A DNA stretch of 35,954 nt from Acidimicrobiia bacterium (GTDB taxonomy: Bacteria > Actinomycetota > Acidimicrobiia > IMCC26256 > DASPTH01), in NCBI GenBank assembly GCA_040880805.1, contig JBBDHW010000037.1:45460-81413 (forward strand). Reading direction: 5' to 3'. Under the pieces are notes generated by a model, which searched no databases, was not told the origin of the DNA, and saw only the letters and a program-made list of their open reading frames with translations. The position numbers were made by a program, and so were the translations under genes. Shown here piece after piece: positions 30,163-35,954 of this stretch; position 1 is the stretch's first letter, and every line of letters begins with the position of its first letter.

Positions 30163-31002
30163 TTAGAGCTTCGAGATCACTTCGTCGCCGAAGCGGCGGA
30201 TGCCTTCGATGGCTTCGCGTGACGATGCGAACGGCCGGCAGATCAAGCGATCGGCGCCCGCGTCGCGGTAGCGCTGCACGTCGTCGGCAGTTTCGAGCTG
30301 GCCGCCGATCGTCACCTCGGTCTTTCCGGCGCGGCCGGCGTCGGCGCGCATCTTGTTGATGCGATCGACGCTGGGGCGGAGCTGTTCGAGCGAATGGTTC
30401 ATCGGGATCCAGCCGTCGCCGAGCGTCGCGGTGCGCCGCATCGCCGCGGGCGAGTCGCCGCCCACAACAATCGGGATCGGCTGCTGGATCGGCTTCGGCT
30501 CGAACATCACCGGCTGGAAGTCGAAGAACTCTCCGTGGTGCTCGACGACCTCCTCCGTCCAAAGCCGGCGGCAGATCTCGATGGTCTCGTCGACGCGGCG
30601 TCCGCGCGTGCTGAAGTCGAGGCCCACGGCGTCCCACTCCTCCTCGAGCCAGCTCGCGCCGATGCCGAACTCGACTCTTCCACCGGAGAACACGTCGAGC
30701 GTGGTGATCGCGCGCGCGGTGACGAACGGATGGCGGAGGCCGATGTTGTACACGTGCGTGCCGAGCCGGATCGTCGATGTCGCCGACGCGACCATGGCGA
30801 GCGCGATGAACGCGTCGTACGCGGGGATGCTCGGCGGAATCGGCACCTCGTCGTGCCCGGCGTACGGACTCCCCTTCATCTCGACAGGGAGCACCAGGTG
30901 CTCGGGGACCCAGACCGATTCGAAGCCTGCCTGCTCGGCTTCCTGCGACGCGACGACCCAGAACTTCGGGTTCACCGCCTGGAGCTGGAGAGCGATCTTC
31001 AT
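30163..31002 (-). CDS. LLM-class F420-dependent oxidoreductase
   Basis: A 279-aa luciferase-like TIM-barrel enzyme. Signatures are FESVWVPEHLVLPVEMKGSP, TIRLGTHVYNIGLRHPFVTA and GRVEFGIGASWLEEEWDAVG, the last being typical of F420-dependent members in actinomycetes. PIPIVVGGDSPAAMRRTATLGDGW is the usual central strand. The reaction and substrate are unknown. It is third in a minus-strand group after nitroreductase and VOC genes, and its start overlaps the VOC stop by 4 bp (ATGA). Confidence 0.9.
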   Translation of the reverse strand: MKIALQLQAVNPKFWVVASQEAEQAGFESVWVPEHLVLPVEMKGSPYAGHDEVPIPPSIPAYDAFIALAMVASATSTIRLGTHVYNIGLRHPFVTARAITTLDVFSGGRVEFGIGASWLEEEWDAVGLDFSTRGRRVDETIEICRRLWTEEVVEHHGEFFDFQPVMFEPKPIQQPIPIVVGGDSPAAMRRTATLGDGWIPMNHSLEQLRPSVDRINKMRADAGRAGKTEVTIGGQLETADDVQRYRDAGADRLICRPFASSREAIEGIRRFGDEVISKL

Positions 31003-31460
31003 GAGCTTGGGCCCTTCGGTTCGACACGGATGACTTCGAACATCAACCCACCGACAATGCAGAAGAAGTTCCTGATGTTGTCGCGCTCGTTCCAGTCGGC
31101 GACGGTGATCGGTGTTGCCGGGATCCCGCGCGCCCCGCAGCGTTCGTGCGCGGCCTCGATGTTGCGCGTGCCGATGCAGATCGCCCAGAAGGCGGATCGG
31201 TCGCTCTTCAGGATCTGGAACTGACGGCTCTGGGTGTTACCGGCGATGAACCCGACGGTCTCGGTTCCGCCGCGCTGCTGGGTGACGTCGTCCATCGAGA
31301 GCTCGCCGCCCGGTCCGAGGGGTGCGTCCGGCCCCGGCCGCGCCGCCGCCGCCTGCGCGCCGAGCGGCCAGCCCTCGGGGATCTCGCACACCTCGCGCAG
31401 GAAGGCTTCGACGAGCTCGGGCTGCGGCGTGACCATCTTCACGTGGTTGATGCGATCCAT
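30999..31460 (-). CDS. VOC-superfamily (glyoxalase-fold) protein
   Basis: A 153-aa protein of the vicinal-oxygen-chelate fold. MDRINHVKMVTPQPELVEAF is the first beta-alpha unit, and QFQILKSDRSAFWAICIGTRNIEAAHERCGARGIPATPITVADW is the second, ending MFEVIRVEP. The His and Glu that would bind metal are H7 and the final E of FEVI. Roles include dioxygenase, epimerase or glyoxalase-type chemistry; none can be chosen. ATG 31460 is preceded by GGGAGAGAG. The longer frame up to 31616 is Arg-rich and non-coding in look. Confidence 0.78.
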   Translation of the reverse strand: MDRINHVKMVTPQPELVEAFLREVCEIPEGWPLGAQAAAARPGPDAPLGPGGELSMDDVTQQRGGTETVGFIAGNTQSRQFQILKSDRSAFWAICIGTRNIEAAHERCGARGIPATPITVADWNERDNIRNFFCIVGGLMFEVIRVEPKGPSS

Positions 31461-31479
31461 CTCTCTCCCATTTCGGTAA

Positions 31480-32178
31480 TCAGGGCTGCGAGCGCGGCGG
31501 ACCCGCCGCAGTGTGGCGCGCTTCGGGCGGGTCGACTGCCCATTCCGGCGAATGTTCCCAGGTCTCCTCGTACACGAGCTCCGAGATCGGCCGCCGCCGG
31601 ACCGGGCCGTGGCCACCCACCGGCTTTCCGATCGTGATCGTCGCCGCGACGAACACCTTGTCGGGGATGGCGAGCAGCGCGCGGAGCTCGGGTTCGACGA
31701 ACGCGTGGAACCCGGTCATCACGCCGCCGTAGCCGAGGGCCCGCGCCGCGAGCAGCAGGTTCTGGCACGCGGGATAGATCGACGCGCCCTCGGTGGGCAC
31801 GGGCGGCCGGTAGCGCACGAGGCAGCCGAGTACGAGCACCGGCGATCTCTCGAAGTGGTCGACATAGTGCTGCATGGTGTCGGCGAGACGCGCCTTCGGC
31901 GTGTTGGCAACGGTTCCGGACCCGCGGTCGTAGCCGTCGGTGGCGCGCTTGCCACCCCAGATCGTGCGCGCCGACTCGCCGATGAGGCGCTTCGCCTCGA
32001 GCGCCTTCGGGCCGTCACGGAGCACGAGGAAGCGGAACGGTTGACGGTTCGACCCGCTCGGCGCGCGTGTCGCCGCGAACATCATGGTGCACAGCGCGTC
32101 GGTGGGGACCGGCTCGTCGCGGTACCGACGAACGGCACGCGTCGACGCAATGCCTTCGAGCAACCCAATCGAGTCCAT
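31480..32178 (-). CDS. Nitroreductase-family flavoprotein
   Basis: A 232-aa FMN-dependent nitroreductase-fold enzyme: [21 protein letters not shown] is the start of the family, [20 protein letters not shown] the FMN-binding segment, and [20 protein letters not shown] with [10 protein letters not shown] the C-terminal parts. It transfers hydride from NAD(P)H to nitro, quinone or enone substrates. ATG 32178 has GGAGG 6 bp upstream, and TATCGT further upstream may be its -10 box. It opens a group with the VOC (19 bp) and LLM genes. Divergent from the dienelactone hydrolase by 55 bp. Confidence 0.88.
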   Translation of the reverse strand: MDSIGLLEGIASTRAVRRYRDEPVPTDALCTMMFAATRAPSGSNRQPFRFLVLRDGPKALEAKRLIGESARTIWGGKRATDGYDRGSGTVANTPKARLADTMQHYVDHFERSPVLVLGCLVRYRPPVPTEGASIYPACQNLLLAARALGYGGVMTGFHAFVEPELRALLAIPDKVFVAATITIGKPVGGHGPVRRRPISELVYEETWEHSPEWAVDPPEARHTAAGPPRSQP

Positions 32179-32218
32179 CGACGTCCTCCGCGGGCGGGCA
32201 GCCACGATACCCCGGTGG

Positions 32219-32224
32219 TACGGT
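32219..32224 (+). promoter_or_regulatory. Possible -10 box (TACGGT) of the dienelactone hydrolase gene
   Basis: TACGGT ends 9 bp before ATG 32234 and no Shine-Dalgarno is seen. Identical in sequence to the box before the DinB-fold gene at 23244. Confidence 0.35.
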
Positions 32225-32233
32225 CGGCCGCCC

Positions 32234-32941
32234 ATGGCGGACATCACCATCCCGGTTCCGCAATCGCTGCGCGCGCATCTTGCGCGTCCGTCCGGTGACG
32301 GACCCTGGCCCGGCGTGATTGTCATCCACGACGCGTTCGGCATGACGTCGGACGCGCGTGAACACGCCGACTGGTTTGCGACCAACGGCTACCTCGCGAT
32401 CACGCCCGATCTCTACACGCGCGGCAACCGGGTCGCCTGCATGGTGTCGACGTTCCGTGACCTGTCCGCCCGGAAGGGTCCGGCCTTCGACGACATCGAC
32501 GCGGTGCGCACTTGGCTCGCCGCGCACGACGACTGCACGGGGAAGGTCGGCGTGATCGGCTTCTGCATGGGTGGCGGCTTCGCGCTGCTCCTCGCCACCG
32601 GACACGGGTTCTCCGCGTCGAGCGTGAACTACGGGTCGGTGCCCGACGATGCCGAGACGCTCCTCGCCGCGGCCTGCCCGGTCATCGGGAGCTTCGGCGC
32701 GCGCGATCGCACGCTCCGCGGCGCGGCGGACAAGCTCACGCGCGCGCTCGAAGCCAACGGCGTGGAACACGACATCAAGGAGTATCCCGACGCCGGCCAC
32801 TCTTTTCTCAACGACCATCCCAGCGTTTGGTTCACGCTGATCGGCAAGATGATCGGCGGTGGCTACGACGAAACTGCGGCGGCCGACGCGCGCCAGCGCA
32901 TCCTCGCCTTCTTTGACCGCGAGCTACGCGGGAGCGGGTAG
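32234..32941 (+). CDS. Dienelactone hydrolase family protein
   Basis: A 235-aa alpha/beta hydrolase. The triad is C111 (GFCMGGGF), D158 (FGARDRTL) and H189 (DAGHSFLND), the Cys-Asp-His arrangement of carboxymethylenebutenolidase. Near the N-terminus [20 protein letters not shown] supplies the oxyanion hole. In aromatic catabolism the enzyme opens dienelactones to maleylacetate; many relatives hydrolyse other lactones or esters. It may be single-gene. The last 18 bp overlap the convergent gene. Confidence 0.9.
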   Translation: MADITIPVPQSLRAHLARPSGDGPWPGVIVIHDAFGMTSDAREHADWFATNGYLAITPDLYTRGNRVACMVSTFRDLSARKGPAFDDIDAVRTWLAAHDDCTGKVGVIGFCMGGGFALLLATGHGFSASSVNYGSVPDDAETLLAAACPVIGSFGARDRTLRGAADKLTRALEANGVEHDIKEYPDAGHSFLNDHPSVWFTLIGKMIGGGYDETAAADARQRILAFFDRELRGSG

Positions 32942-33715
32942 ACCCATCTGCTGACGGACGACTCCGTCGGTCACGAGCGCGATGCGCGAGTTCGCACAGC
33001 GCGCCGGCTCGCCGAATCGCGATTCGATCGACGTCGGCGGCAGCGTCCCACGATTGGCGGTGAAGTCCGCCCACAGTGACGACGCGCACTCCATGTCGGC
33101 GCAGTGGCGTATCGGCGGGAAGAACAACTCGGTCCAGGCGACCGACCAGGTGTCGAGCTTGCTCCACGCGTCGGGCACGAGGATCCGACCGATCTCAGCC
33201 TCGGCGCCCGTCTCGGTGTCGCGAACCGTACCGACCCACCAGCAGGCAGCGCCCGACGCGGCGATGCGGAGCCCGTACCGGCGACCGGCAACCCACTCGT
33301 AGGGGATCAACGTCTGGTACCCGGTGCCCTCGCCGCCGAACGGTCGGGCGACGCCGCTGCCACGCGCGTCGTGGGCGTTCCAGATCGAGAAGATCGCAAC
33401 CTTGGTGGGGCGACCGGGCGGGTACGAGCCGTTGGCTTGCAGTCCGACGTACCCGGCGCTCTGGGGATCACCGCTGTCACGAAACGCGAACTGGTGAGCC
33501 CAGAAGTAGCCCTGTGACGTGTCGAGCTCGGGGGTGAGGTCCCACTCGAAGCTGTCGAACCCATCGAACGCTCCGCGGGGTGCCGGCCACCGTAGATACA
33601 TATAGGTGCCGCACGGTGCAGGCGGCCCCGACGACAGCGACGGGAATATCACCTGCACGTCGGCAGGTGGCGTGTAGCCGATGGGCCACTGCTGGCGTGC
33701 TGCTCTACCACTCAC
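32924..33715 (-). CDS. DUF3472-like beta-rich protein
   Basis: A 263-aa protein. [32 protein letters not shown] and [15 protein letters not shown] resemble DUF3472, a domain seen in secreted or carbohydrate-related proteins. Many Trp/Tyr/Phe residues and strands suggest a beta-sandwich. Three Cys near the C-terminal half (RHCADMEC and ARCANS) could pair. No clear signal peptide follows the GTG start; a missed upstream start or a non-classical route is possible. The family call is by resemblance only. Confidence 0.55.
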   Translation of the reverse strand: MSGRAARQQWPIGYTPPADVQVIFPSLSSGPPAPCGTYMYLRWPAPRGAFDGFDSFEWDLTPELDTSQGYFWAHQFAFRDSGDPQSAGYVGLQANGSYPPGRPTKVAIFSIWNAHDARGSGVARPFGGEGTGYQTLIPYEWVAGRRYGLRIAASGAACWWVGTVRDTETGAEAEIGRILVPDAWSKLDTWSVAWTELFFPPIRHCADMECASSLWADFTANRGTLPPTSIESRFGEPARCANSRIALVTDGVVRQQMGLPAPA

Positions 33716-33890
33716 CGCGCCCGAACCTACCGGAGCGCGAAACGGGATAAGGCGCGCCTGGGGTGCGGTTTCCGCTCCCAGAGGCGGGCCTTTACGGGCG
33801 AGAAACGGTCAGAACTCGAGCGAGGGCCGCTTAGGTTGGTCTCAGGCTCAGAGGGCGACGATCGGCGAAGCGACAGCCAAGGACGGGCGC

Positions 33891-34760
33891 GTGGGCGACG
33901 GCATACCAACGGGCGAAGCAACCGAGCCGATCCCGGCGCTCCTGTCATCGACTCCTGCTGCGGTCATCGCGCCTCACCCCGGCCGCGTGTTCGTTCCCAA
34001 GTGGCTCGCGATCGGGATCGCGCTCGTGCTCATCGGCGGCCTCGGCTTCGCGATCGGCTGGATCGCAACGCCGGACGATGCCAGCCAGTCGAGCAGCGCG
34101 CCGAGCCGAGATACGACGCCGACGACGCCGAGTCCCAGCACAACGGGTCCACCGGCGACCACGACCCCTTCTGCCTCGGCGTTGTCGGACCTCGGTCTGC
34201 GCCAAGGCGACCTCACATCGTCGGTCTCGTTGCAGCTGATCCCCGGCGGGAACCGAGTCGCCGGCGCGCCCACCCTGGATTTGTGCAACGGCACATTCCC
34301 GAGCGAGTCGGAGCGCAAGGCCCGTCTCCAGGTCGTGGCCGTCGACGCCCAGGGCAACGCCACGCTGAGCACCGAGGCGGTCTTGTACGCGAACGCGGCG
34401 GCCACCGAGCGCGCGTTCACCGAGCTCGACGCGACCGCGGCCAAGTGCCCGAGCTCACCGGTGCGAAGCCCTGTGGGCGAGTCCACGGTCACGACCATGT
34501 TCAACCCTGCTCCCGACGGCTCATGGCCCCAAGTCGCGAGCGTCGACCGTCTCGCATACGAGTTCGTGACGACGGACGAGTCGGGTCAGACCCAGCACTC
34601 GATCGCCGTTTACCTCCGCCGCGGGCGCGCGCTGATGGGTATCTACTTCCCGGACCCCGACTCGCCGCAGTCCGCGGTCGCGGGGAAGACCACGATCCCG
34701 GGGATCGTCAACGTCTTCGCAACCCGTATGGCCCAGCTACCCGATTCGGTCGTCGACTAG
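33891..34760 (+). CDS. Single-pass membrane protein with Pro/Thr linker and external domain
   Basis: A 289-aa protein. A cytoplasmic segment of about 35 residues leads to one hydrophobic helix (VPKWLAIGIALVLIGGLGFA), then a low-complexity Ser/Thr/Pro linker of about 50 residues, then a folded external domain with two Cys (DLCNGTFPSESERKARLQVV and TAAKCPSSP) that could form a disulphide. The layout recalls extracellular domains of actinobacterial sensor or lipoprotein families, such as the PknH external domain, but no family is certain. GTG 33891 is the nearest in-frame start before the helix with sensible composition. Its stop shares CTAG with the convergent SDR stop. Confidence 0.6.
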   Translation: MGDGIPTGEATEPIPALLSSTPAAVIAPHPGRVFVPKWLAIGIALVLIGGLGFAIGWIATPDDASQSSSAPSRDTTPTTPSPSTTGPPATTTPSASALSDLGLRQGDLTSSVSLQLIPGGNRVAGAPTLDLCNGTFPSESERKARLQVVAVDAQGNATLSTEAVLYANAAATERAFTELDATAAKCPSSPVRSPVGESTVTTMFNPAPDGSWPQVASVDRLAYEFVTTDESGQTQHSIAVYLRRGRALMGIYFPDPDSPQSAVAGKTTIPGIVNVFATRMAQLPDSVVD

Positions 34761-35521
34761 AAGCTGCGGCAGTAGACGGTGTCGAGCTTCTGTGTGCGCG
34801 GGCGCGTGACGATGAAGATGTGGACGTCGCCGACGTCCTCCACCGCCTGGCCACCGGCATGGCCGGCGACACGGCCCATGTAGCCCTTGTTCGTCCACAT
34901 CTCGATCGCGGCGGCACCATGCTCGGGATCCCACGCGAAGTCGGTCGTTCCCTCACCGGTGCCCGCCGCGGTGCCTTGCACCAGGGTGGTCACGCGGATC
35001 TCGTCGTCGCGCAGCTCGTCCGCGAGGATTCGGTCGAACATCTCGAGCGCGGCCTTCGTCGCGACGTACATCGACAACATCGGGAACGGGTCGAGCGTCG
35101 ACTCGCTCGAGGTGTTCACGATGTCGCCGCCACCTGCGGCGCGCATCAACGGGATCGCGGCGCGGCACGTGTAGACCGGCCCGAGGAAGTTCGTGCTGAC
35201 CTGCCGGAGGATGTCGCCGTCGCTCAAGAGCTCGACCGCGCACGGCCGGTAGATGGCGGCGTTGTTGATGAGGATGTCGAGCTTGCCGAAGCGCGACTCG
35301 ATCTCCTGGAACGCGGCGCGCACGCTGTCGGGATCGCCCACATCGGTGGCGACCGGTATCGCGCGATCGCCAAGCTCGGCCGCGACCTCAGCGAGCCGCT
35401 CGGCGCCGCGCGCCAGCATCAGCACCGAGGCGCCTTCCTCGACGAACCGCTGCGCGATCCCTCGCCCGGATCCGCTCGTTGCGCCGGTGACCGCGGCGAC
35501 CTTGCCGTCGACCGCTCCCAT
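34757..35521 (-). CDS. Short-chain dehydrogenase/reductase (SDR), active type
   Basis: A 254-aa classical SDR. The cofactor motif is T12-GATSGSG19, NNA is at 87-89, and the catalytic Ser138/139, Y152 and K156 (YVATK) are all present. It should be an NAD(P)-dependent alcohol or ketone oxidoreductase. The region LDPFPMLSMYVATK is a typical active-site stretch. It is translationally coupled to the upstream SDR-like gene by TGATG, with one base overlap. The substrate is unknown; the shared operon suggests a heteromeric or sequential role. Confidence 0.92.
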   Translation of the reverse strand: MGAVDGKVAAVTGATSGSGRGIAQRFVEEGASVLMLARGAERLAEVAAELGDRAIPVATDVGDPDSVRAAFQEIESRFGKLDILINNAAIYRPCAVELLSDGDILRQVSTNFLGPVYTCRAAIPLMRAAGGGDIVNTSSESTLDPFPMLSMYVATKAALEMFDRILADELRDDEIRVTTLVQGTAAGTGEGTTDFAWDPEHGAAAIEMWTNKGYMGRVAGHAGGQAVEDVGDVHIFIVTRPRTQKLDTVYCRSF

Positions 35522-35954
35522 CAGCAGGACACGGTCTGGCCGTGCAGCGTCGCGTCGCCGCCGATCAGGAACAACAACGTCGGGATCACGTTCCGTTCGA
35601 GACTCGCGCCGCCGCCCGGCTGGAAGATGTTGACGCGGACTCCCTGGAAGAACCATGCACCCGCCGCGGCGCGGGTCCAGGCCACGACCGCCTGGGCGAT
35701 GGTCGCGGGCAGCGCCCGCCCCGCCTCGCCCAGTTCGCCCGCCATCTCGGCGTGGTTGATCACGTGGCCGCCGCCCGACGTCGACAGGTGACGGAACGCG
35801 GCCTGATTCGCCGTGCGCGCCGTCCGCAATGACGTCTTGAACAGACCATCGAAGTCGGCGCGGCTGACGTCGACCGCGGGCTTGTCGCCTGTCGTCGGCT
35901 TGGATAGGTTCGCGAGCACGTCGAGCCCTCCCAGTTCCGAGATCGCGCGTTCGA
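35521..35954 (-). CDS. Degenerate SDR-family protein, N-terminus outside the window
   Basis: The frame is open from the window edge through GTG 35919, and the codons upstream of it read ERAISELGGLDV, the usual alpha-beta unit before NNA in SDRs. So the gene continues right of the window and 35919 is not the start. The active-site line reads INHAEMAGELG then GRALPATIAQAV where a standard SDR has Ser, Tyr and Lys: the Ser, Tyr and Lys positions are E, P and A. NNAG is replaced by ANLS. It ends GVRVNIFQPGG..., still SDR-like. A non-catalytic subunit of the coupled active SDR is the likeliest role. Confidence 0.8.
   Translation of the reverse strand, partial: ERAISELGGLDVLANLSKPTTGDKPAVDVSRADFDGLFKTSLRTARTANQAAFRHLSTSGGGHVINHAEMAGELGEAGRALPATIAQAVVAWTRAAAGAWFFQGVRVNIFQPGGGASLERNVIPTLLFLIGGDATLHGQTVSC

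Overview
The window is a roughly 36 kb, high-GC, densely packed bacterial segment. It is probably from an actinomycete. Acidimicrobiia is my guess, from the mix of F420-type oxidoreductases, fused acyl-CoA dehydrogenase, TesB-type thioesterases, CaiB/BaiF CoA-transferases and TANNNT promoter boxes set a few bases before start codons. Many genes start with GTG and overlap by 1, 4 or 8 bases. I saw no rRNA, tRNA, CRISPR array, insertion sequence or prophage, and no gene-free stretch longer than 300 bases.

Layout. 1-1820: a four-copy 17-bp tandem repeat at the left edge, the beta subunit of a 2-oxoacid:ferredoxin oxidoreductase and a D-2-hydroxyacid dehydrogenase. 1824-4728 (minus): a possible tiny ORF, a HEAT-repeat protein, a secreted propeller-like protein, and an anti-sigma/ECF sigma pair. 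4794-6833 (plus): a stand-alone ClpC N-terminal-domain protein, then a T-box riboswitch that begins inside the end of that gene and controls an archaeal-type, probably non-discriminating, aspartyl-tRNA synthetase. 6876-9871 (plus): a PqqD-like protein with a conspicuous C-terminal tail, an HPr-kinase-like protein and a double-domain family 2 glycosyltransferase, a likely peptide- or glycan-modifying cassette.

9880-18931 (minus): a crotonase, a complete branched-chain-amino-acid-type ABC importer with a fused LivH-LivM permease, a second crotonase and a 717-aa double acyl-CoA dehydrogenase. 19080-23789: a TetR regulator, a TesB thioesterase facing a pair of CaiB/BaiF CoA-transferases, and a DinB-fold protein. 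The second CoA-transferase lacks the catalytic Asp. 23782-26381 (minus): an enoyl-CoA hydratase, a DUF2889 protein and a second TesB. 26439-30159 (plus): an LLM flavoenzyme, acyl-CoA synthetase, PPOX-fold protein, an unknown protein and a Rieske ferredoxin. 30163-32178 (minus): nitroreductase, VOC protein and LLM oxidoreductase. 32234-35954: a dienelactone hydrolase, a DUF3472-like protein, a Pro/Thr-rich membrane protein, an SDR, and the end of a second SDR that lacks the catalytic residues.

From 9.9 kb onward the genes read as a catabolic region: uptake, CoA activation by synthetase or CoA transfer, dehydrogenation, hydration and thioester release, with F420/flavin redox helpers. The substrate is not evident; a steroid-, terpenoid- or aromatic-like acid is an inference. 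The strongest unusual items are the Asp-specific T-box with its upstream-gene overlap and possible Shine-Dalgarno pairing, the PqqD-HprK-GT2 cassette, the CoA-transferase pair with one catalytically degenerate member, and the degenerate SDR paired with an intact one.
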